A stretch of 64,000 nucleotides of DNA, from assembly GCF_000974685.2 (NCBI RefSeq), contig NZ_AP018738.1, positions 1,550,001 through 1,614,000 of the forward strand, given 5' to 3'. This DNA is from Ferriphaselus amnicola. GTDB lineage: Bacteria; Pseudomonadota; Gammaproteobacteria; Burkholderiales; Gallionellaceae. Shown piece by piece: positions 26,535 to 35,045 of the stretch. The notes beneath the pieces were generated by a model. That model was not told the DNA's origin. It did not search any database and saw nothing but the letters and a program-made list of their open reading frames with translations. The stretch's first letter is position 1, and every line of letters starts with the position of its first letter. A program made the position numbers and the translations under genes.

Positions 26535-27430
26535 GCGTGGATCTCGACCTGTCACTGCTGCCTGCGCCGAATATCATCGAGCCACTGGACTACGACACCC
26601 TCTTCGCCCAGCAAAAGGCCGACCTGATCGCGCTGCTACCGGAATGCGCGGCCATGCTGGCGCTGGAATCTGAGCCGCTGACCAAACAACTGCGTGTGCT
26701 GGCCTACCGCGAGCTACTGCTGCGCCAGCGCATCAACGAATCCGCCCGTGCGCTCATGCTCACCTTCGCCACCGCTGCCGATCTCGATCACCTAGGCACG
26801 ACCTACCACCGCACTCAGCGCCTGCTCGTAGCCCCCGGCGATCCGACTGCTATCCCACCGGTACCCGATGTCTGGGAGTCGGATAGCGACTACCGGTACC
26901 GCTGCACCCTCGCCCCGAGCGGATACTCGGTGGCGGGTCCATCCGGTGCCTATGAGTACCACGCGATGTCCGCCTCAGGCCTAGTCAAACATGCCGATCC
27001 GGTCTCACCGATACCCGGCTCGGTCGATGTCTATATCCTGTCGAGGACGGGCAATGGCGCACCCGCACAATCCGTGCTCGATGCCGTAACGGCTGCGCTC
27101 AATACCACCAGCGTGCGCCCCCTGTGCGAAGAGGTCACCGTCAAGCCAGCCAGCATCCTCGACTACACCATCGTGGCCACCCTCACCAGCTACGAAGGCG
27201 TCGGCATCGAGCTCGCGCTCGCCACCGCTCAGCAACAAGCGCAGGCCTATGCCGACACCACCCATCGCATTCGCCACGGTGTCTATCTGGCAGGCATCAA
27301 GGCCGCGCTCAAAGTAGCCGGAATCTCTGACGTGGTGCTCACGCAGCCCGCCGCCGATGTGCTCTGTGGAGTCGGCGAGGCAGCCTACTGCACCGGCATC
27401 ACCATCACCTATGGCGGGGTGAAACTGTGA
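26531..27430 (+). CDS. J: Baseplate protein (P2 gpJ-like)
   Basis: 299 residues of the Mu gp47/gpJ family. FATAADLDHLGTTYHRTQRL, FSGYSVAGPSGAYEYHAMSA-type segments and AQAYADTTHRIRHGVYLAGI near the C-terminus are characteristic. It surrounds the spike in the baseplate and links to gpI. Confidence 0.93.
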   Translation: MSVDLDLSLLPAPNIIEPLDYDTLFAQQKADLIALLPECAAMLALESEPLTKQLRVLAYRELLLRQRINESARALMLTFATAADLDHLGTTYHRTQRLLVAPGDPTAIPPVPDVWESDSDYRYRCTLAPSGYSVAGPSGAYEYHAMSASGLVKHADPVSPIPGSVDVYILSRTGNGAPAQSVLDAVTAALNTTSVRPLCEEVTVKPASILDYTIVATLTSYEGVGIELALATAQQQAQAYADTTHRIRHGVYLAGIKAALKVAGISDVVLTQPAADVLCGVGEAAYCTGITITYGGVKL

Positions 27431-27987
27431 ACCTGCTCGCCCATAACGCCAGCAAGCTGGAACGCAACTTGAGCCAACTGGGTGATCGCATCACCGGCCT
27501 GCCCATCCTCCATGCCAGCCTTTGGAACGCCGCCACCTGCCCACTGGCGCTACTGCCCTGGATCGCCGCCGCCCTGAGCGTCGATGAATGGGATGACACG
27601 TGGCCAGAAGCCATGAAGCGCGAAGCCATCGCCACCTCGCTAGACTTTCATCGCATCCAAGGCACTGTTCTGGCAATCCGCAAGACGCTCGATTTCTACG
27701 GACATACCGATGCCGAGATCATCGAGCGCGCTGACTGTGTGCGCCGAGACGGATCAGCGAACAGAAACGGACTCCGCCGACGTGGTGGATTGAGCCAGTG
27801 GGCCACGGTGCGCATCGTCCTGCACCAGCGCATGACCCTCGATCTCGCCGAACAACTACTGCGCCGCATCCAGCATGCCAAGCGGCTGTGCGTCCATGTC
27901 GTCGGCCTCAACGGAAACATCGGCGGACTTCGCCGCAATGGCATTGCCCATCGTGATGGCACACACCATCGCGGATTGATTGCTTAG
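27427..27987 (+). CDS. I: Baseplate/tail protein (P2 gpI-like)
   Basis: 186 residues, usual length. PILHASLWNAATCPLALLPW and DEWDDTWPEAMKREAI are highly conserved in the family. gpI closes the baseplate wedge and holds the tail fibre. Overlaps J by 4 bp. Confidence 0.93.
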   Translation: MNLLAHNASKLERNLSQLGDRITGLPILHASLWNAATCPLALLPWIAAALSVDEWDDTWPEAMKREAIATSLDFHRIQGTVLAIRKTLDFYGHTDAEIIERADCVRRDGSANRNGLRRRGGLSQWATVRIVLHQRMTLDLAEQLLRRIQHAKRLCVHVVGLNGNIGGLRRNGIAHRDGTHHRGLIA

Positions 27988-27996
27988 GAGAAAAGA

Positions 27997-29199
27997 ATGG
28001 CTAATTTAGTCGAAGTATCACAATGGGATCCGGTCTATCAGTTGGAGACCACGGACTTACTCGAAGGCGGTCCAGACGGAATCGATAACGTACAGGGAAA
28101 AGCGCTGGCAAACCGCACGATTTGGCTGAAAAATAAAATCGAGTCATCAGCAAATGACATAGCCTCGGCCGCCATGATAGACCTATCCACCGTGGTAGCC
28201 CCGATGGCAAAGGTCACTGGAACCGTAGAAACGTCTGCTTTCACCATGAATGATGGCCAAGCGATGCGCCTGATAGCGTCGGCAGCATGGAGACTGACTC
28301 ACCATGCTGTGAACTGCAATCTGCCTGGTGGAATCAGCTATACCTGTGAACCTGGTGATCAACTGCTGGTAGTAAATACGGGTGGAGTGAAATATGTAGC
28401 CATCACATCGTCTGGAGGAATTCGGAAACGGCTCACTGCCAACACCACGTGGTACGTGGCGACAACTGGAAACGACGCGACTGGAAATGGATCTTTTGGA
28501 TCGCCGTGGGCCACTATGCAGCATGCCTATGACTGGATTTCGAACAATATTGATGCAAATGGGTTTGTGCCAATAATCAGCGTGGCAAACGGCACCTACG
28601 CCGCCGGAATTATCGCTACTAGGCCGGTTTTTGGAGCACAGAGTGTATCCGTCACAGGTAACGTGGCCACACCAGCTAGTTGCTCAATTGTTTCTACAAC
28701 CACCAGCTGTTTCATGGCTACAAATGGTGCAACCTTAACCATTAGCGGATTTAAGGTATCTACTTCTGGTGCTAATTCATACGGAATCATAGCTACCACT
28801 TTTGGAGTTATTTACACTTCCGCAATGGATTTCGGGGCTTGTACCGTTGCGCACATTACGGCGTCCCTAGGTGGGTATATCACCCTACCTATCGCTTACG
28901 CCATCACTGGGAATGCAACATACCATGTCATTGCGCAATACGGAGGAACCATTCAGATGACATCTGCCACGGCGACCATTGCTGCGGCAAGAGCATTCAC
29001 TTATTTCGTAGCGAGTCATAACGGGCAAGGCGAGGTACTAGCTGCCGGATGGTCTGCAACCGGCGCTGGCGTTGCTGGAACGACCGGACAGAGGTATTAC
29101 GCAACGATGAACGGGGTAATAAATACAAATGGCAGCGGTGCAAACCTGTTCCCCGGATCAATTCCTGGCACTGTGGCTACTGGCGGTCAATACGTTTAA
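27997..29199 (+). CDS. Tail fibre protein (gpH position)
   Basis: 400 residues. The N-terminus (DGIDNVQGKALANRTIWLKNKIE) is the conserved baseplate-attachment part of phage fibres; from about residue 145 (TTWYVATTGNDATGNGS) it becomes a repetitive beta-helix-like region, typical of a pectate-lyase-fold receptor-binding domain. The 3' part is more AT-rich than its neighbours, as expected for an exchanged host-range domain. Confidence 0.85.
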   Translation: MANLVEVSQWDPVYQLETTDLLEGGPDGIDNVQGKALANRTIWLKNKIESSANDIASAAMIDLSTVVAPMAKVTGTVETSAFTMNDGQAMRLIASAAWRLTHHAVNCNLPGGISYTCEPGDQLLVVNTGGVKYVAITSSGGIRKRLTANTTWYVATTGNDATGNGSFGSPWATMQHAYDWISNNIDANGFVPIISVANGTYAAGIIATRPVFGAQSVSVTGNVATPASCSIVSTTTSCFMATNGATLTISGFKVSTSGANSYGIIATTFGVIYTSAMDFGACTVAHITASLGGYITLPIAYAITGNATYHVIAQYGGTIQMTSATATIAAARAFTYFVASHNGQGEVLAAGWSATGAGVAGTTGQRYYATMNGVINTNGSGANLFPGSIPGTVATGGQYV

Positions 29200-29210
29200 G
29201 GAGATACCGA

Positions 29211-29582
29211 ATGTACAACGCATCAAATCATTACTGGATTGTGGGTGGAGACGAATCGAGGCTGTACTCGTCTGCTCGGGCGAAATATGTGCCTGCCGAT
29301 GATGAATTGTATAAGCAGTGGCTGAATAGCGGTATTCCGCCGACGCGGATCCAATCTGAGGAAGATCTGGCCGACGTGATTGGCGAGCAATATCCTCCAG
29401 GCTGGCCAGCACATGTGGTGCGTCAGGAGCGCAACCGCTTGCTGGCTGAAGCTGACATTGCCATCCTAAAGGCCGAGGATGCCGGTAGCGATACCTCTGC
29501 TCTACGCGCCTACCGACAGGCGCTCCGCGATGTGCCTGCGCAGCCAGGATTCCCACAAAACGTCACCTATCCAACGCTGTAA
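29211..29582 (+). CDS. Tail fibre assembly chaperone
   Basis: 123 residues from the ATG at 29211 with an AAGGAG site. The C-terminal half (RQERNRLLAEADIAILKAED, YRQALRDVP) is the PF16778-type phage tail assembly chaperone motif. It probably helps fold the fibre gene just upstream. Confidence 0.85.
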   Translation: MYNASNHYWIVGGDESRLYSSARAKYVPADDELYKQWLNSGIPPTRIQSEEDLADVIGEQYPPGWPAHVVRQERNRLLAEADIAILKAEDAGSDTSALRAYRQALRDVPAQPGFPQNVTYPTL

Positions 29583-29593
29583 ATCATGCTCTT

Positions 29594-29645
29594 GCTGTGA
29601 GTAGCGCGCTCACAGCAAGCACCGCAAGCCAACTCACGCGCGCGC
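29594..29645 (+). promoter_or_regulatory. Late-operon element upstream of FI
   Basis: Perfect 8-bp dyad GCTGTGAG (29594-29601) and CTCACAGC (29609-29616) around TAGCGCG, followed by CGCGCGCGC at 29637-29645. It is nearly identical to the element upstream of V and starts the sheath-tube operon. Confidence 0.6.
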
Positions 29646-29686
29646 AGGCAAGCTAACGTCACTGCCACCCACTCAGGAGAATCAAG

Positions 29687-30859
29687 ATGCCAGCCGATTA
29701 CCACCACGGTGCCCGAGTCGTTGAACTCAACGATGGCGCACGCCCGATCCGTACCGTAGCGACGGCCATCATCGGCCTCGTCTGCACCGCCGCTGATGCG
29801 GATGCCACCGCCTTCCCGCTCAACACCCCAGTGCTGCTCACCAATGTGCAAACTGCCATTGGCAAAGCGGGCGTCGCGGGCACGCTGGCCAAGTCCCTCG
29901 ATGCCATCGCTGACCAAACCAATGCCATCACCGTCGTGGTGCGCGTGGCTGAAGGCGCGAACGAAGCCGAGACCAACAGCAACATCATCGGCACCACCAC
30001 CGTCGATGGCCAGTACACCGGCATGAAAGCGCTACTCGGTGCTCAGGCCAAGGTCGGCGTCAAGCCGCGCATCCTCGCGGTACCGGGTCACGACACCCTC
30101 GCCGTGGCCACCGAACTGGTCGGCATTGCCCAGAAGCTGCGCGCCTTCGCTTACATCGCCGCTCACGGTTGCGCCACCAAGGAAGAAGCCGTCGCCTACC
30201 AAAACAACTTTGGCCAGCGCGAAGTGATGGTGATCTGGCCTGACTTCGTCACCTGGGATACCACACTCAATGCCGCCGCTGCGACCTATGCCACCGCCCG
30301 TGCCTGTGGACTACGTGCCAAGCTGGACAACGACATCGGCTGGCACAAAACCCTCTCCAACATCCCCGTCAACGGCGTATCCGGCCTGACCAAAGACATC
30401 TTCTGGGATCTGCAAGATCCAGCGACCGACGCGGGCTACCTCAACGAGGCGAACGTCACCTGCCTGATTCACAAAGAAGGCTTCCGCTTCTGGGGCTCGC
30501 GCACCTGCTCCACCGACCCGCTGTTCGCCTTCGAGAACTACGTCCGCACCGCCCAAGTGCTGGCCGACACCATCGCCGAAGCGCACCTGTGGGCAGTCGA
30601 TCTGCCGATGAATCCCTCGCTGGCCCGCGACATCATCGAAGGCATCAACGCCAAGTTCCGCGAACTCAAGGGGCTCGGCTACATCATCGACGGCAGCGCC
30701 TGGTACGACGAATCGGTCAACGATCAAGTCACCCTCAAGGCGGGCAAGCTGTACATCGACTACGACTACACCCCGGTACCGCCGCTGGAAAACCTCATGT
30801 TCCGCCAGCGCATCACCGACCGTTACTTGGCCGACTTCGCCGCCCGCATCGGCGCTTGA
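29687..30859 (+). CDS. FI: Tail sheath protein (P2 gpFI-like)
   Basis: 390 residues of the contractile sheath family. Openers YHHGARVVELNDGARPI and TAIIGLVCTA, the FWGSRTCSTDPLFAFENYVRT segment and the C-terminal DYDYTPVPPLENLMFRQRITDRY are typical. It contracts to drive the tube into the host. Confidence 0.96.
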   Translation: MPADYHHGARVVELNDGARPIRTVATAIIGLVCTAADADATAFPLNTPVLLTNVQTAIGKAGVAGTLAKSLDAIADQTNAITVVVRVAEGANEAETNSNIIGTTTVDGQYTGMKALLGAQAKVGVKPRILAVPGHDTLAVATELVGIAQKLRAFAYIAAHGCATKEEAVAYQNNFGQREVMVIWPDFVTWDTTLNAAAATYATARACGLRAKLDNDIGWHKTLSNIPVNGVSGLTKDIFWDLQDPATDAGYLNEANVTCLIHKEGFRFWGSRTCSTDPLFAFENYVRTAQVLADTIAEAHLWAVDLPMNPSLARDIIEGINAKFRELKGLGYIIDGSAWYDESVNDQVTLKAGKLYIDYDYTPVPPLENLMFRQRITDRYLADFAARIGA

Positions 30860-30871
30860 TAGGAGAGCATC

Positions 30872-31381
30872 ATGGCACTGCCCAACAAACTGAAAAACTT
30901 CAACGTCTTCAACGCTGGCAACAGCTACATGGGTCAGGTGGCCGAATTCGCCCTGCCGAAACTCTCCCGCAAGTTCGAGGACTGGCGCGGCGGCGGCATG
31001 AATGGCCCCGTGCCCGTCGATCTAGGCATCGAGAAGCTGGAATCCGAAATGACCTGCGGCGGCTTCATGCGTCAGGTGTTCGAACAGTTCGGTGTCACCA
31101 AAGTGGACGGCGTGATGCTCCGATTCAACGGTGCCTACCAACGCGATGACACCGGCGCAGTCGATGCTGTTGAAGTGGTCGTGCGTGGACGTCATCAAGA
31201 GATCGATGCAGGCAAAGCCAAGGGCGGCGACAACACCGAACTCAAGGTCAAGTCTGGCCTGAGCTACTACAAGCTCAGCATCAACGGCACCGTGCTGATC
31301 GAGATCGACCTCATCAACTTCGTCGAGATCGTCAACGGCGTGGACATCCTCGCCGCCCAGCGCAAAGCCATCGGCCTGTAA
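30872..31381 (+). CDS. FII: Tail tube protein (P2 gpFII-like)
   Basis: 169 residues starting MALPNKLKNFNVFNAGNSYMG, the classic gpFII opening. Forms the inner tail tube. It follows the sheath gene by 12 bp. Confidence 0.96.
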   Translation: MALPNKLKNFNVFNAGNSYMGQVAEFALPKLSRKFEDWRGGGMNGPVPVDLGIEKLESEMTCGGFMRQVFEQFGVTKVDGVMLRFNGAYQRDDTGAVDAVEVVVRGRHQEIDAGKAKGGDNTELKVKSGLSYYKLSINGTVLIEIDLINFVEIVNGVDILAAQRKAIGL

Positions 31382-31400
31382 CTACTCCACCCTCAACATC

Positions 31401-31437
31401 CCCTCTCCCGTGCAGGGAGAGGGCTAGAGAAAGGGTA
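31401..31437. repeat. Dispersed-type intergenic hairpin between FII and E
   Basis: CCCTCTCCC (31401-31409) and GGGAGAGGG (31415-31423) form a perfect 9-bp stem, followed by a partial copy (AGAGAAAGGG). This repeat type is scattered over many proteobacterial chromosomes; its presence inside a phage late operon is unusual and could limit expression of E and T relative to FI/FII. Confidence 0.65.
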
Positions 31438-31462
31438 GAAACCATCACCACCGGAGACTGAC

Positions 31463-31750
31463 ATGAAAACCATCATCCTAGAACAACCCATCGCACGCGG
31501 CGACACCCCGATCACCACCCTCGACTTGCGCAAACCCAACGCTGGCGAACTGCGCGGCCTCAACCTCACCGACCTACTCCAGATGGATGTGGCTGCCCTG
31601 CAACGCGTCCTGCCGCGCATCACCAGCCCGGCACTCACCGAGCACGACGTCGCCCAGATGGACCCTGCCGACCTGATGCAATGCGGATCCGTGGTGGCTG
31701 GTTTTTTGCTGCCGAAAGCCGTGCTGCAAACGGTATCCCAGCCCGTGTAG
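31463..31750 (+). CDS. E: Tail assembly chaperone E (P2 gpE-like)
   Basis: 95 residues. Typical GpE text is TTLDLRKPNAGELRGLNLTDLLQMD and an ALTEHDVAQMDPADLMQ segment. It chaperones the tape measure protein. The slippery run near codon 81 allows the longer E+E' product. Confidence 0.9.
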   Translation: MKTIILEQPIARGDTPITTLDLRKPNAGELRGLNLTDLLQMDVAALQRVLPRITSPALTEHDVAQMDPADLMQCGSVVAGFLLPKAVLQTVSQPV

Positions 31751-31878
31751 AGAGCGCGATGGCCGACCTCGCCATCGTCTTCCACTGGACACCCGCCGAC
31801 ATGTACCCGATGAGCCTAAGCGAACTGATGGACTGGCGCAAACAAGCACGTCAGCGCAATGGAGGAGACGATGCTTGA
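31463..31878 (+). CDS. E': Tail assembly chaperone E+E' (programmed -1 frameshift product)
   Basis: If ribosomes slip back one base at 31702-31708, E is extended in the -1 frame to the TGA at 31876, giving about 138 residues, close to the P2 E+E' length. The E' part carries the conserved AIVFHWTPADMYPMSLSEL of the P2 GpE family. This two-product arrangement from a slippery site is well known for P2 E/E' and lambda G/GT; here it is read from the sequence, not measured. Confidence 0.85.
31702..31708 (+). promoter_or_regulatory. Slippery heptamer T-TTT-TTG for E/E' frameshifting
   Basis: In the E frame the bases read GGT TTT TTG. After a -1 slip the frame continues as TTT TTT GCT into E'. The E' frame is open from before this site, as needed. 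Confidence 0.85.
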
Positions 31879-34600
31879 CCGCCTACAACTCACCGTTCAA
31901 CTCGGCCTGGTTGAAAAGATACTCAAGCCACTGAAGGCTATTCAGGGCGGCAGCAACGAGACCGCCAAGGCACTCAAAGCCGCCAAGGATAAGCTCAAAG
32001 AACTGAACGACCAGCAGAAGAACATCGACGGATTCCGCTCTGCTGCCAAGGGCATTGCCATTCATCGGCAGGAACTCACCAAGGCAGAGGAAAGAATACG
32101 CACCATCAAGCAAGCGATGGAGGCTGCTCAATACCCAACGAAGGCAATGCAGCAAGCCTTCAAAGAGGCCACCACCGAAGCCAACCACCTCAAGGGCAAT
32201 ATCACTCGGCTGACCGAGAAGCAAGAGTTGCTGCGCCGTGAACTGTCTGCCTCAGGTGCAGATACCCATAAGCTCGCCAGCTATCAGCGAGAATTAAAGA
32301 CTCAACTATCTTCATCCACGGCAGAAGTCGATAAGCAGAAGAAGGCACTGGATCAACTCAACGAGAAGATGAATCGCATCCGTGCCACCAAGTATGCCTA
32401 CGAGAAATCAACCCAATTCCGCGACAAGATCGCCGGAGCAGGCGCGACAACCTCCGCTGCGGGAGTAGCGATGGGGCTTCCCATTGTCAAAGTCGTGAAG
32501 GATTACGCCAGCTTTGAAGATGCCATGCTGGGCGTAGCGCGTCAGGTGGACGGTGCCAAAGATGCTAATGGTCGCTACACCCAGACCTACTACGAGATGG
32601 GTGATGCGATCAAAGCCATGTCCGAGCGCATCCCGCTCGCTACCACCGAGATTGCAGCCATCGTCGAGGCCGGTGCACGTGCTGGAATTCAGGGCAAGGA
32701 CAACCTGCTCACCTACGCCGAAACGACCGCCATCATGGCCTCCGCATTCGATCTCCCCGTCGATCAGATTGGTGAAGATGTTGGAAAGATCGCCGGACTG
32801 TACAAGATTCCAATCAAGAGCATTAGCGAGTTGGGCGACACCATCAACTGGCTGGATGACAATGCGCGCTCTAAGAGCGGTGACATCATCGATGTCATGA
32901 AGCGAATCGCCGGTACTGCCGACACAGTAGGCATGAAATACAAAGATGCCGCCGCGCTGGCCAGCACCTTCCTCAGCCTAGGCGCCACGTCCGAGGTATC
33001 CGCAACGGCCTCCAATGCGATCATGACCAACCTCTCGATCGCCACCATGCAACCCAAGCGCTTTCAAGAAGGCCTAGGCATGATCGGCATGAGTGGCAAG
33101 GGTGTGCAGCAAGACATGAGCAAGGATGCGACCGGAACGATTCTCAAAGTGATGGACGCAATCAAGAAGCTACCGCAGGCCAAACAACTCGAAGCCACCA
33201 CCCGACTATTCGGCAAAGAGTTCGGCGACGATGCTGCCAAGCTGGCCGCCAATCTAGGCGAGTACCGCCGCCAGCTTGAGCTAACCAACGCAGCACAGGC
33301 TAAAGGCTCCATGCAGCGCGAGGCCGACTCGCGCAATCAGGCATTGTCTGCCCGCTATGAAATGCTGAAGAGCACCATTTTCAACGTCAGCTCCGCGTTG
33401 GGTGAGTCACTCAAGCCAGCGCTAGTGGACATCATGCAGAGCATCGCCGATGTGCTGAGTAGTGTGCGCGCCTGGACCAAAGAACACCCAGCGCTGACCG
33501 CGAATCTAATCAAAGGTGCTGCGATCATCGCCACCATCGTCACCGTCTTGGGCGCGCTCACTCTGGCCGCCGCCGCCGTGCTGGGGCCGCTCGCTCTGCT
33601 TAAATTATCCATGTCTGTTCTGAGCCTCAACGGATTTGGGCTGACCGCAATGCTCTCAAGGATCGCTCTTACGATTTTGCCAATGGTCAGCTCAGCCGTG
33701 TGGACTCTCGGCGCGGCCATCATGTTTACACCAATAGGCTGGCTGCTAGCCGGAATTGCTGCACTGGCTACATCTGCACTGCTTATTTATAAATACTGGG
33801 AGCCGATCAAGGCATTTTTCGCTGGTTTCTGGGATGGATTTTCAAGTGCTGTTGGCCCAGCATTAAAACAATGGTGGGCCGCATTCAAAGGATTTATCGC
33901 CTCAATGGAGGGGCTGTTTGTATTTGTCCGTCCGATCTTCAATTTCGTGATTAACCTTATTTCAGTGCTATTCGGATGGCTAATAAAACTAATTCAACCC
34001 ATTAGCGATACAGAGAACGCTGCGAGGAATATGGGGGAGTCTTTCGGAATGGTGATCGGCAACATTCTGGCTAATTTAATTGCCATTCCAACAAAGTGTT
34101 TGGAGATAGGTGCGGCGATCATGCACGGTATTGGAAACGGCATACTAAGCGCCTTCGGGTGGGTCGAGGGAATCATATCGCGTGTTGCCGATTTACTTCC
34201 CAGCGCCTTTAAAAATAAGCTCCGCATCCACTCCCCATCCCGTGTCTTCGCTGAGCTGGGCAACTTCACCATGCTTGGCCTTGAGCAAGGCATCATGGGC
34301 GGGAAGGATGGCCCCCTCGGTGCTGTTGCTAAAGTATCCAAGGAACTCGCCGGAATAGGCTTAGGCATCGGTCTCAGTGGCGCAGCCGCCGCGCAGCCGA
34401 TCACGTGGGATACCCGCCCACCGCTCAGCGCATCCGCATCGGGCAGCTCGGTGCAGCAAACCTTTGCACCAGTGATTCAGGTCTATGCTACCCCCGGCAT
34501 GAACGAGCAACAGCTCGCACAAGCGGTGGCGCGTGAACTGGAAAAACTCCAGCGCCAACAGGCCGCCCGCACCCGCAGCCGCCTGAGCGACACGGAGTGA
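31871..34600 (+). CDS. T: Tail tape measure protein (P2 gpT-like)
   Basis: 909 residues from the ATG at 31871, which has GGAGG 8 bp upstream and overlaps the E' stop; an earlier in-frame ATG at 31859 lies inside that ribosome site. The first 190 residues are coiled coil; from about 205 the TP901-type tape measure core follows (KVVKDYASFEDAMLGVARQV); hydrophobic segments lie about 550-640 and 690-770. Its length sets the tail length. Confidence 0.94.
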   Translation: MLDRLQLTVQLGLVEKILKPLKAIQGGSNETAKALKAAKDKLKELNDQQKNIDGFRSAAKGIAIHRQELTKAEERIRTIKQAMEAAQYPTKAMQQAFKEATTEANHLKGNITRLTEKQELLRRELSASGADTHKLASYQRELKTQLSSSTAEVDKQKKALDQLNEKMNRIRATKYAYEKSTQFRDKIAGAGATTSAAGVAMGLPIVKVVKDYASFEDAMLGVARQVDGAKDANGRYTQTYYEMGDAIKAMSERIPLATTEIAAIVEAGARAGIQGKDNLLTYAETTAIMASAFDLPVDQIGEDVGKIAGLYKIPIKSISELGDTINWLDDNARSKSGDIIDVMKRIAGTADTVGMKYKDAAALASTFLSLGATSEVSATASNAIMTNLSIATMQPKRFQEGLGMIGMSGKGVQQDMSKDATGTILKVMDAIKKLPQAKQLEATTRLFGKEFGDDAAKLAANLGEYRRQLELTNAAQAKGSMQREADSRNQALSARYEMLKSTIFNVSSALGESLKPALVDIMQSIADVLSSVRAWTKEHPALTANLIKGAAIIATIVTVLGALTLAAAAVLGPLALLKLSMSVLSLNGFGLTAMLSRIALTILPMVSSAVWTLGAAIMFTPIGWLLAGIAALATSALLIYKYWEPIKAFFAGFWDGFSSAVGPALKQWWAAFKGFIASMEGLFVFVRPIFNFVINLISVLFGWLIKLIQPISDTENAARNMGESFGMVIGNILANLIAIPTKCLEIGAAIMHGIGNGILSAFGWVEGIISRVADLLPSAFKNKLRIHSPSRVFAELGNFTMLGLEQGIMGGKDGPLGAVAKVSKELAGIGLGIGLSGAAAAQPITWDTRPPLSASASGSSVQQTFAPVIQVYATPGMNEQQLAQAVARELEKLQRQQAARTRSRLSDTE

Positions 34601-34607
34601 TGCCGCC

Positions 34608-35045
34608 ATGATGCTCGCCCTCGGCTTCTTCGTGTTTCAGATGGAAACCCTGCCCTATCAATCGTTCAAGCAAAAGCTGGGCTGGCGGCATCCAGCCACG
34701 GCACGGGTCGGCATGCGGCCGGCGCATCAGTACACCGGCCCCGAGGATGAGACCATCACCCTCTCCGGCGTGCTCCTACCTGAGCTGACCGGTGGCCGTC
34801 TATCGCTCGACATGATGCGCTACATGGCTGACCAAGGCGAAGCGTGGCCGCTCATCGAGGGCACGGGGCAGGTCTATGGCTACTACGCCATCGAAGGGCT
34901 GGAGATCAATAAAGAGCTATTCTTTGCGGACGGTTCCGCGCGGCGCTACGACTTCACCCTCTCGCTGATCCGTGTCGGTGATGACGACCTACACCGTCTC
35001 GGCACACTCACCGAAACGCTTAAATCGTTCATCTTCCAGCCATGA
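34608..35045 (+). CDS. U: Tail protein (P2 gpU-like)
   Basis: 145 residues. MLALGFFVFQMETLPYQSF and RPAHQYTGPEDETITLSGVL are conserved in gpU, a tail terminator/baseplate-region protein. Overlaps D by 4 bp. Start could be the second of two adjacent ATGs. Confidence 0.93.
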   Translation: MMLALGFFVFQMETLPYQSFKQKLGWRHPATARVGMRPAHQYTGPEDETITLSGVLLPELTGGRLSLDMMRYMADQGEAWPLIEGTGQVYGYYAIEGLEINKELFFADGSARRYDFTLSLIRVGDDDLHRLGTLTETLKSFIFQP

